Positions 10,350 to 19,391 of a stretch of 64,000 nt of DNA are shown here, one piece after another. The DNA is from Salisapilia sapeloensis. Its lineage: Eukaryota; Oomycota; Peronosporomycetes; Peronosporales; Salisapiliaceae. The stretch covers positions 28,092 through 92,091 of the forward strand of contig JAADVB010000049.1 in assembly GCA_023334545.1 (NCBI GenBank), read 5' to 3'. Position numbers and translations under genes: made by a program. The notes below the pieces were generated by a model, which was given only the letters and a program-made list of their open reading frames with translations, did no database searches and was not told the DNA's origin. Position 1 is the stretch's first letter. Each line of letters starts with the position of its first letter.

Positions 10350-10390
10350 GAGAGAAGCAACTAGCATCGTTTCATCAACGTCTTGTTCCA

Positions 10391-11463
10391 TTAGTCTGTA
10401 GTGAATTGATAGCCGTTGGTAGCTTTTATGAGTTTCTGGACGATCTCCTCTACTTCGACTTCGTCCCTCCCATCAATCGTCAGCTTGGTGCTGTAGGAAG
10501 CATCATGGACACCAGTGTTCTCTTTCGTTAGGTTCACGTAGCTACCGATGGATACAGTCGGATGTGCGTTCTGGATGGCTGTCAAGTCCTCTGCTAGCTC
10601 TCCTTCCTTAAGCATTGTATGGACCTGGCATTCATTTCTTTAGTCATGTCGAAAGTAGGATACTTGGATAGGTCGTACGATAGAGCGATGGATCGGGATG
10701 CCAGTGAAATGGTCCTTGTTGTAATGCAGCATTTCTTTGACGATAGATGGGATGCCAGGAAGGACGTAGACGTTGTGCACGTAGGCTAGAGGAACCCACA
10801 TGCCGGTATCAAGGACTTGACAGTTCTCTGGTAGAATCGCCATACGCTTCCTGCTATCCGTCACTTCGACGTTTTTCTCTGCAAATACCTTGCTCATCTT
10901 CTCGAGTGTCGGTTCATGCAGCTCTACGCCTCGACCGAAAGCCTTGGCCTATGTCTGGACTTAGCATCGATATAGATGGAACGATAGTAACTAGACAAAA
11001 CGTACCACGCCTTCGTATGTGATATCGTCATGCGTCGGACCAATGCCTCCTGTCGTGATGACGTACCCTGAGGGTCCGACGAGCTCAGACAAGTCTTTCA
11101 CAGTAGATGCAATCGTCTATACATGCAGCAAGATGTCAACAAAATAAAACCATCATAAAGCTGCAATAACACATACATCAATTTCATCCGGAATGACTAC
11201 GATACGAGAGAGATCGACACCTCGTTCAAACATAAAGTTCGCCACGAAATGCGAGTTCGTGTCTTGAATCTGCATACGAAACACAAGATGAGCTACGTCT
11301 CCATGACATGGCCATAACATGCAGCTACCTTTCCAGATAGCACTTCATTTCCGATCACACATAGAGCTGCACGAGGAGGTTCCGTGGTAGTGGTAATGAA
11401 TCGACCGTGGGAACGGATGGACCGTCCAAGTGGCCACGTAAGACGTCGGGCATGTAGCATCAT
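10391..11463 (-). CDS. Molybdopterin-binding (MoCF) domain protein, stand-alone FLAD1 N-terminal-type
   Basis: Five exons on the minus strand: 11329..11463, 11177..11269, 11006..11116, 10664..10948, 10391..10624, all phase 0, giving 285 residues. The fourth intron is only 39 nt. Exon 1 ends in CVIGNEVLSGK and exon 3 carries TTGGIGPTHDD, the two signatures of the MoaB/Mog/CinA fold. The last 80 residues (GSYVNL ... KLTIDG) match the C-terminal part of the MoCF half of human FLAD1. The FAD synthase (PAPS-reductase-like) half is absent. In FLAD1 this half has FAD/CoA-ester hydrolase activity; here the activity is unknown. The start ATG 11463 adds a short Arg-rich, acid-free N-terminus that could be a mitochondrial presequence. 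It shares an 88-bp divergent promoter with URI. Confidence 0.85.
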
Positions 11464-11551
11464 TCTTCCTCAATATCCTCATTCGGTTTAGAAGGTCTTT
11501 GCATCAGTTTCCAGAGGTGACAACACTTCCTGACAACGAACAAGCGGAGCC
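11464..11551. promoter_or_regulatory. 88-bp bidirectional promoter (MoCF gene / URI gene)
   Basis: Only 88 nt separate the two divergent start codons, so both promoters must lie here or within the genes. No clear consensus element was recognised. Confidence 0.5.
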
Positions 11552-13412
11552 ATGGAGAGTGCTCCGAATCGAATGCTTCTCGAGGTATGGACTATTGTAG
11601 ATCAAAACATCTAATGTACATTTCTGCACGTACTATATGTTATGATGAATACTGTAATTGGAACAATAAATGGAATGACTGAATGAATGGCACTATTTAA
11701 TTAGCGCATTCGCGAAACCAAGGACTCGATTGCAGCATTACAGCAACAAGTTAACAAGTACGATGACCTTGCCGATACGCTGAAAGAGCTACCTGACAGA
11801 CTGCAACACACGGTCATGGTACGATCCTTTAAGACTATTGGAGTATTGCTCGAGTGAATTTATCATTCTTGTCGTGGCAGGTACCAATGGGCAAGAGAGC
11901 CATGATGCCAGGAAAGATAGTGCGATCGAATGAGATCCTCGCGCACTTGGGCGACGAGTACTTTGCCTGGGAGTCTGCGTCTCGATCTATCGCCATCGTC
12001 GACCGAAAGAAAGAGAGTAGGCTTAATCCCTTTTCTACAATTGCCGGGGTCTTCTATAACCGCTAATGGAAATTCGTAGCTCTAACGAAAGCGATCAAAC
12101 TGCAGCAAGAATCTCTTGACTCCATCTCATCTACTCAAACGGAATCCAACGAACTTTTGAATGCTAAAAAGGTACGTGATGTAGATCATTTTACAAGCAT
12201 TATCCTCTATTCTCACGACGTCCGGTAGATGTATGAAGCTGAGGGTATCCGGGAGATCACTGAATCTGAAGAAGAAAGCAACAAGATGGCTGTATCTCGA
12301 GCTACACAAGATGGTACCTCGACCACTTCCATTAAACGTATCATACACTTTCTAATCCGTCGTTCAAACAGACATGAACGAGTACTTTGAAATGGAAGAG
12401 GAAGAACGGAAGAAACAGGAGAAGACAGCATGGGACTGGGACGACGTGATGCGTCGGATGGAGGCGTTGGAAGCGGCCGAAGAGCGTGGTGAGAATGAGC
12501 CTTCCATAGAAGAAGAGTCAAAAGGCCACGTCAGTGCCGAAGCCCAAGCCACTAAGCTCAAAGCTGACGGTAACAGCGCCTTTGCTAAACACCAGTACAG
12601 TCGGGCTGTCGAACTGTACACTCAAGCCATCGCTTTCGACGCTTCTTCCCACGTACAAAGGATTTTTCGTATGCTTTCTCCCATCAGAATTCTCACCCGC
12701 TCTTGTAGATTCTCTTCGGCAATCGAGCCGCAGCGTATCAGCGACTGAAAGAGTATAGCAAAGCCCTGAAGGATGCTTCGGAGGCTGTGAAACTAAAAGA
12801 TGACTGGGTCAAGGTACTTGTCTCCCTCTAGACATTCCTCTTAGCGAGGTTTCTAACGATAAAGCAGGGTCACTACCGACGTGCTGGTGCTCTCGCATCA
12901 CTCGGGCGCTACAAGGAAGCAGCTGATGCGTACGAACGTGCGCACAGTCTCAATCCAAGTGATAACAAGCTTTCAAACCTAGCGCTAGAGATGCGAGCAA
13001 AGGTGGTACCTCCTACCGCCCAGCAACCACAACAGCAGAGCTGTCCGACACCTCCTTCCGCATCGAGTTTCGCATCCGTCACGGAAGCGACATCTGACCT
13101 ACCGACGAACACATCCTCCTTTGCGTCCAAGCCTCTATCGTCCTCGACGGCAGCGTTCTCAGGAAGTATCATGGAAAAAGAGATCCAGGAGAAAGCTCCT
13201 CCATCTGTCGAGCCTAGCAACGACAGCACTCGCCCAACGTCTCGTTTCCTAGGCACCAGTCGATCCGGAGAAAGCTTATCGCTCGAACCTGTTGGAGAAG
13301 CTGTACGTCATCTAATTTTTACTAGTATACACGTAGCCTAACGATACGATGGTAGGAACCTGTGCAACGCGTCTCTCGATTCAAAGCAGCAAGAGCAGCT
13401 AGAAAGAACTAG
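11552..13412 (+). CDS. URI1: URI-type unconventional prefoldin fused to a TPR domain
   Basis: Nine exons: 11552..11584, 11705..11818, 11881..12016, 12080..12171, 12229..12313, 12372..12652, 12709..12813, 12868..13302, 13356..13412; all phases match, 445 residues. Residues 1-130 form a prefoldin-alpha hairpin with the URI strand pattern VPMGKRAMMPGKIV ... HLGDEYFAW. Residues 130-200 are acidic coiled coil. Residues about 208-305 are three TPRs with an intact Hsp90 carboxylate clamp (KADGN, GNRAAAY, KGHYRRA). The C-terminus ends in the URI box VSRFKAAR. URI belongs to the R2TP/prefoldin-like complex that assembles RNA polymerases and PIKKs with Hsp90. The TPR insertion is not present in human or yeast URI. 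Splicing is inferred, but the final URI box and all reading phases support it. Confidence 0.85.
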
Positions 13413-13449
13413 AGCAAAGAAACATGGTATTCGAACGAAAAACCTAGGA

Positions 13450-14969
13450 CTACCAGTCTCCTGTGAAAGCAGCCTCGCTCTCTTGTTCCATACGTCGCTT
13501 GTCCTTGGCAGCACCAACGACCTGTTTGAGCATCGTCGACTCGAACAACTTGACCGACTGTCCCATCGACGTCTTGTCCCATGCTATTTCATACAGCATT
13601 AGATTCTCCTAATTATGACCTCACTCTTATCGAAAAACCTACCAGCCTTGTCTCCACTCGCTTCGTTCAGCTCTTCCTGCAACTGACCGAGCGTCGGGAC
13701 TGTAAACGGATTAAAGTCTTCCACTGTGTCAGCATCGAGCGGCACACAGACTCTTCCTGTCTTTGGATGGACAGCAAAAGGGCTTTTCAGAAGATGGTTC
13801 CGTTGCTTGGACACGTTCGCATCCAGACGAGGGTATAAATACGCCAAGACAATCTCCTGCACGCACGTACGCAAATCTGCTAGTGCTGCTCTGCGACTAG
13901 CATCTTGCTGCTGATTCGCACCACGCTTGCGTCCTAAAGCATTGTTTCCTCTCGAGATGGCATTATTCACGCTATCTACTAGCTGCTCCCACTTTTCTTC
14001 CGGAGAAGAAGTGCAGGTAGGTACAGTCCATTTTTGCTCTAACTGACGACGTAAATCGTCATCTGGGATCATGTCCAGCAAAGGTTTCCATCTCTTCTCT
14101 TCCATTAAGACGCCCAGACCGTCTTCCTTGATGACCAAGTCCACAAACAGCGGCTCGATGATCTGATACGCTCGACTATTCCATCTCTCGTCATGTACTA
14201 CTCTTATTACAATAAGCAAGCAAGACATACTTTAAAGAAGGATGGAGGGGCTGCTGAAGACGCACTTTGCGTCGTGTGTTCTCACTGGCTTCTACTAGCG
14301 ACAAGTACTGCGTGACGGCTGAACGAGCTTCGTCCGTGAGGTTACGAGCTGCTTCATCCGAGACCCAGCAATGGATACCTCGACGACCAGAGTAGACCCA
14401 CATGAGCTGCTGGAAGCCAAAGTCTTGTCGAAGAGATGCTTCCATGACTTTGACGGCAGGGATCATGAGTTTCCAACATCTGGAGCAGATCGCAGCTCCC
14501 TGGCAGCACGTACGCACGTCGTCGTAATCCGTAAGATCGATATCAAACACCAGCTCTCGCTGCTCTGGTACGAACTCGGAAGAGTTCACTTTGCCTTTCT
14601 CGGCCGGAGACACAGAGAACACGGCGCCAATATCGATCTTGAATGGCAGCATCTTGATCATACTCGTCCGCATCTCGGCAGCAGTGTGGAACGATTTAAA
14701 ACGGATGTAAGTATCATCCTCGAGTGTAAACGACAGCTCTCGTCGGTGAAAAAAATCTGTGTCTGAAGCATATTAGAAGCAAGATGACAGAATCGATGTG
14801 AAAAGCTAGAGTACCTCCATCATACGACAGCCACTGCACCATTTGCTCATACGGAAAGAGCCGATCTATCTCAGGCATCAGTATACATACAAATAACTTT
14901 TTAACGGGCACTAATAACACCATAATAGAGCTGTAGAAGCTCTGGAGAGAACACCTCTTCATTCCCCAT
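13450..14969 (-). CDS. PRIM1: DNA primase small (catalytic) subunit
   Basis: Makes the RNA primers for DNA polymerase alpha in nuclear replication. Five exons: 14921..14969, 14815..14865, 14231..14762, 13643..14175, 13450..13583; phases all match; 432 residues (human 420). Exon 1 was found by pattern: it ends LLQLYY and joins DRLFPYEQ, the conserved start of the family. The catalytic DxD is in FDIDLTDYDD (about residues 106-115). Metal-site cysteines lie in RTCCQGAAICSRCW, and SGRRGIHCWV is the conserved nucleotide-binding block (about 150-160). Tail to tail with URI (37 bp) and divergent from RPS8. Confidence 0.92.
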
Positions 14970-15170
14970 TTTAGTTGATCACCTTGTTGTTTGGCGGGAA
15001 CGACTGTCTCATAATACACTCCACCTCAATGACCCAGCCATGCTTTTCCATGCAAACAGTATACTGAACCACTCTTTCTTTTTATCCAATCCGAAACACT
15101 CGCGCGAAGACATCCATACGCTCATTGGATATTATTGACTGGTGGAGATGACCTTGACACTTCGATAGCA

Positions 15171-15186
15171 TCTCATTCCCCAAGTT
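15171..15186 (+). promoter_or_regulatory. Inr+FPR-type core promoter of RPS8
   Basis: TCTCATTCCCCAAGTT matches the oomycete composite core promoter GCTCATTYYNCAWTTT at 14 of 16 positions. It lies about 35-20 nt before the RPS8 ATG (15207), giving a very short leader as expected for a ribosomal protein gene. The consensus is recalled from the literature on oomycete promoters; the match is counted by eye. Confidence 0.6.
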
Positions 15187-15206
15187 ACCGTCGGACTGCG
15201 AAAAGC

Positions 15207-16045
15207 ATGGGTAAGTGCTTGTTGCTTGATCCGGTTCGCAGAGGCCGCTTTCATAAGTGTGCCGCGGTTGGAGCGTAAGCTTCACACCGCTCCCGCCCGA
15301 TCACTGCTGTTTCCGCTTTCGTGCAGCATTCGATCTGGGGTCTGGAGGCTCTGCTTTATAAAAACCTATGAGGTTTATTCCCTCAACGTCTACTAGAAAA
15401 AGCTCGTACTAAACGTATAACTTAGGTATCTCTCGTGATTCGCGCCACAAGCGCCGTGAAACCGGTGGCAAGCGTCGCCAGTACCGTAAGAAGCGAAAGT
15501 TCGAAATCGGCCGTCAGCCGGCCAACACCAAGCTCGGACACAAGCGTGTGCACGCCGTCCGCGTTCGTGGTGGTCACTACAAGCAGCGTGCCCTTCGTCT
15601 GGACACCGGTAACTTCTCCTGGGGTACCGAAGTCGCCACCAAGAAGACGCGTATCTTAGATGTCGTCTACAACGCTTCCAACAACGAGCTCGTCCGTACC
15701 AAGACGCTCGTCAAGGGTGCCATCGTTGTGATCGATGCTACGCCGTTCCGTCAGTGGTACGAGACCCACTACGGCGTCAAGATCGGTACCAAGAAGGCCT
15801 CGGAGCGTGGTGCTGCCACCGAAGAGTCCGGCAAGAAGAGCGACCACGTCCAGCGTAAGCTCGCCCAGCGTCAGCGTGAACGCGTCGTCGACTCCAAGAT
15901 CGAGGACCAGTTCGCTTCTGGCCGTCTCTTGGCCTGCATCTCGTCTCGCCCTGGCCAGTCTGGCCGTTCGGACGGTTACATCCTTGAAGGCCGTGAGCTT
16001 GAGTTCTACCAGCGTAAGCTCGCCACCAAGAAGTCCAAGAAGTAG
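15207..16045 (+). CDS. RPS8: 40S ribosomal protein S8 (eS8)
   Basis: Structural protein of the small cytosolic ribosomal subunit. Exon 1 is only ATG-G (15207..15210), then a 215-nt intron, then exon 2 15426..16045; 207 residues (human 208). The N-terminus [18 protein letters not shown] and the internal [17 protein letters not shown] are hallmark eS8 sequences. A leading intron right after the start codon is common in ribosomal protein genes and may aid expression. Third codon positions are strongly C/G biased, unlike the neighbouring primase, indicating high expression. Preceded by the core promoter at 15171. Confidence 0.97.
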
Positions 16046-16242
16046 AGTAGGTATCTACCACGATTTTCTTGTCACGACGGGGTTATCTTTGAAAAAATCA
16101 AAAGAATACAATTTGGTTTTTTCAAGAATTTGTTGCAATACATTACTTTTCTATTGGCTGAAATCCGTTTTATATGATCATGATTGGGTGGATCTGAGTC
16201 TGTTTGGACAAACGATTGCATTCGTATTTTTGCTGCATACCC

Positions 16243-17665
16243 ATGAGTACCTTTGGCCGTGTCTTCCGAGTTACCACGTACTACTCTTGTATCCTCCATC
16301 TCTACTCTCAAACTAATCAGTTCATCTAGTTTCGGTGAATCCCATTGCAAAGGCGTTGGCGCCATTGTCGATGGCGTGCCTCCGTGCTTGGACCTGACCG
16401 AGGCAGACCTCCAGCCACAGCTCACTCGCCGTCGTCCTGGTCAGAGCAAATTGACCACGCCGCGTGATGAAAAAGATAATGTCTCGATCCTCAGTGGCAC
16501 TGAACATGGACGTACGCTCGGTACGCCCGTCTCGCTTTTCGTAGCCAACGAAAATGTCCGTCCCAAGGACTATAGCGAGATGGACCAAGTGCCTCGTCCA
16601 GGCCACGCCGACTACACGTACCAGATGAAGTACGGTACGCGAGCAGCCAGTGGTGGCGGTCGTGCCAGTGCGAGAGAAACCATTGGTCGTGTTGCGGCCG
16701 GTGCTATTGCCGAAAAGTGGCTGGGACAGCAGTACGGGACCGAAGTCGTCGCGTGGGTGAGTGCCATTGGCGACACGGAGATGCCAGAGACGGAACTGAA
16801 CAACCCCGCCACGGCACCCACGTACACACGAGAGGACGTGGACAACATCGGAAGCATCCGTATCCTACGCGATCCGAGCGTCTGGACCAAGGTCGATGCA
16901 GAGGACCCAGACTACGCCACCAAGCAGGCCGAGAGCGACTTGGAGTACGAGAAGAAGTTCGTCTACAGTGATGACGTCACGACACCTGCGTACATCGACC
17001 CGAACCAAGTCGTGTACAACCGCAATGGCGCTCCAGTGGACGCTCCATCCGACCTAGAAGCGTGGCTCACGGACGATCTCGTGCCAGTGCGCTGCCCTGA
17101 CGCTCCGTCTGCCTGTGCGATGGCCACCAAGGTGCGTGGTGTCAAGCTCGAGCAAGACTCGATCGGTGGCGTCGTTACGTGTGTCATTCGTAACGTCCCG
17201 GTTGGCCTCGGTGAGCCTTGCTTTGACAAGATGCAGGCGACGTTGGCCCATGCCATCATGTCGCTGCCAGCTACGAAGGGCTTTGAGATCGGTTCTGGCT
17301 TCCGTGGCACCAAGAAGCGTGGTTCCCAGCACAACGATCCGTTCTGCAAGTCGGATGAAGAAGGCAAGCTGAACGTCACCAAGAACGATGCTGGTGGTGT
17401 CCTCGGCGGTATCACCAGCGGCGCAGACATCTACTTCCGTGTGGCGATCAAGGCCGTGTCGACTATCAGCCAAGCGCAGAAGACGGCGACATACGATGGA
17501 CAGGAGACGGTATTGGAAGCCAAGGGCCGTCACGACCCGTGCGTCTTGCCTCGGGCTGTGCCGCTCGTGGAGGCCATGGCATCTCTGGCGATTGCCGACG
17601 CTGCAATGGTCCAATTGTCGCGAGAAGGCAGTGTCCAGGCGCCGAGCAAGAAGAGGAAGCTTTAG
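16243..17665 (+). CDS. Chorismate synthase with internal insertion
   Basis: Last step of the shikimate pathway: EPSP to chorismate, needing reduced FMN; precursor of aromatic amino acids. Exons 16243..16277 and 16330..17665 (52-nt intron), 456 residues. The N-terminus STFGRVFRVTTFGESHCKGVG contains the first family signature, ASGGGRASARETIGRVAAGA is the FMN-binding block (about 116-135), and RHDPCVLPRAVPLVEAM is the C-terminal signature. Compared with the usual 360-390 residues there is an extra, acidic, Tyr/Asp-rich insert at about residues 170-245 before ATKVRG. No plastid transit peptide is visible, so it is probably cytosolic, as in fungi. The other shikimate enzymes are not in this window. 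Confidence 0.95.
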
Positions 17666-17708
17666 ATTTTCGTACAACAAACATGAAAAGATGGTAGAAA
17701 CATTAGAG

Positions 17709-18443
17709 TTACATTGCTGCATCGTAGACTGGAGTCTCTTGCGGAGGTACGTGAGACACTAGGAGGTTATCTAGTGTACTTCCATCCACCTCCCTCTTTC
17801 TTTCCAACTCCTCTTGGAGATGATCATAGTACTTCATGTCGTCAAAGGCGCTAGACAAAGTCGGGAAGGAGAGAAACTGGTCGAGGAATAACTGCGCTTC
17901 TTGAAACGGCACTTCTTCACAGTCCCGACAGCTCGTGATCGACTTCTTCGTCGGTGTATTGCTCATTTTGATGCTTGTCAAGGCATGATTCGGGACGTCT
18001 TTAACGAGCAACCAGTCGAGATGGAAGACGCCAGTGTACTTTTGCTTCTCCCACAACGCAAATTGTTTGCTCTGATCTACGCTGGACGTCATGCGTGCAA
18101 TGCCATTAAAGTGTCGACTGTCACAGACGCTAAAGAAGAGCAGGATGGGTCGCACGGCGGCCAAGTCACTATTAAATGCAGCATCTAATATTGCATTATG
18201 TGACTCTGTACTAGCCCACACGCCGTACTTGAGACTCTTATGCAGATTCGCTTCGCTAAACGACTTGAGTACAAAACATCGGCACGTCGCTGGTGTCCGG
18301 AACATATTCCGTACCAGTCCATCATTCCTTTTATTCAACACGACCGCATTGGTATCCACTTGGTGCTCTTCCTTATCTTCCAAATACCGCGGAGCCCACA
18401 CAACCTTCCGCTTCCGTCGTCGATGCCTCCGCTCGCCACTCAT
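17709..18443 (-). CDS. YTH domain m6A-RNA reader
   Basis: Binds N6-methyladenosine in RNA. Single exon, 244 residues from ATG 18443; the frame is open about 40 nt further upstream but with no ATG. Lys/Arg-rich N-terminus (ERRHRRRKRKVVW, nuclear-localisation-like). The YTH domain spans about residues 55-200: KYGVWASTESHNAILDAA has the first cage Trp, ILLFFSVCDSRHFNGIARM is the central strand, and FHLDWLLVKDVPN has the second cage Trp. The short C-terminal tail is acidic. A DC/nuclear-type single-domain reader; whether it acts in splicing or decay cannot be told. Divergent from the PDI-like gene. Confidence 0.93.
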   Translation of the reverse strand: MSGERRHRRRKRKVVWAPRYLEDKEEHQVDTNAVVLNKRNDGLVRNMFRTPATCRCFVLKSFSEANLHKSLKYGVWASTESHNAILDAAFNSDLAAVRPILLFFSVCDSRHFNGIARMTSSVDQSKQFALWEKQKYTGVFHLDWLLVKDVPNHALTSIKMSNTPTKKSITSCRDCEEVPFQEAQLFLDQFLSFPTLSSAFDDMKYYDHLQEELERKREVDGSTLDNLLVSHVPPQETPVYDAAM

Positions 18444-18675
18444 CGATGTCTGCCGTGTCACTACTAGACCGAGATCCTTCACACCTCCGATAAAGAATGA
18501 TCATGGTAAACAATCTACCCGATTCTAAATTATCATTTATAGCAGTTTATCATATACTGCATCTCGTATGTAAGCTATTATTCATCAAGAAGGTGTTAAA
18601 TTTTATGACTTCTTGCAATATATAAATCTAGAAAGGATCATGTATAGCAGGTGTGACTGTAAAATTCTACCACGT

Positions 18676-18691
18676 GTTCATATCTCAATCT
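18676..18691 (+). promoter_or_regulatory. Putative Inr+FPR core promoter of the PDI-like gene
   Basis: GTTCATATCTCAATCT matches the composite oomycete core promoter at about 13 of 16 positions and sits about 30-45 nt before ATG 18719. It makes an upstream in-frame extension unlikely. Count made by eye. Confidence 0.45.
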
Positions 18692-18718
18692 GCGCCGGAA
18701 GACGGAAGCATTGCCACG

Positions 18719-19330
18719 ATGAACCGCTTCTCGATGCTCGTACTAGCCTTTACGGCTTTCTTTGCCGTCGCTCTCGGCTCGAACGTCGTGGAGCTCAATG
18801 AAGACAACTTTGAAAAGCAGACGCAAGCAGCCTCTGGATCCACCTCTGGCGACTGGTTCGTCAAGTTCTACGCGCCATGGTGCGGACACTGCAAGCGCCT
18901 CGAACCGACGTGGGATGAACTCGCCGATGAGCTCAAGGGCAAGGTCAACATCGCCAAGGTCGATGTCACCCAGAACGGCGACCTCGGCAAGCGCTTTGGC
19001 GTCCGTGGATTCCCTACGCTCCTCCACTTCCACGACGGAAACTACTACAAGTACCAGGGCAAGCGTGAACTCAACGAGCTCAAGAGCTTTGCGGAAGGCA
19101 AGTTCAACGAACTCTCGTCTGCTGTCAAGGTCCCGGGTGAGCCATCTCCCATGGACGAAGTCGTCGCGCACGTCAAGGCGCTGCAGAACGACTTTGTGAC
19201 GCTCTTGGCGTCCAAGAAGAACGTGCTGGCCGTCACGTTCGGCGCCGGGTCGCTCTTCGGCATGATCCTCGCTGCGCTCTGTGGCTGCTGCTCTGGCCGT
19301 AGCCAGGCGCCCAAGACCAAGACCGCCTAA
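18719..19330 (+). CDS. Membrane-anchored thioredoxin / protein disulfide isomerase-like protein
   Basis: Oxidative folding enzyme of the secretory pathway. 203 residues: signal peptide (1-20, MLVLAFTAFFAVALG), one thioredoxin domain with the PDI active site CGHC at residues 55-58 (FYAPWCGHCKRL) and the cis-Pro loop RGFPTLLHF, a helical linker, a C-terminal membrane helix (about 168-188, LAVTFGAGSLFGMILAALCG) and a short basic tail. Single-domain plus membrane helix resembles TMX proteins. The tail ends KTKTA; no KDEL. Strong GC3 bias suggests high expression. Start ATG 18719 begins the signal peptide. Confidence 0.92.
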   Translation: MNRFSMLVLAFTAFFAVALGSNVVELNEDNFEKQTQAASGSTSGDWFVKFYAPWCGHCKRLEPTWDELADELKGKVNIAKVDVTQNGDLGKRFGVRGFPTLLHFHDGNYYKYQGKRELNELKSFAEGKFNELSSAVKVPGEPSPMDEVVAHVKALQNDFVTLLASKKNVLAVTFGAGSLFGMILAALCGCCSGRSQAPKTKTA

Positions 19331-19391
19331 GGTGGAAGACGAAAACAATTCTAACAAACATGAAAACTTTGATCCAAGTAGAAAAGTATAA

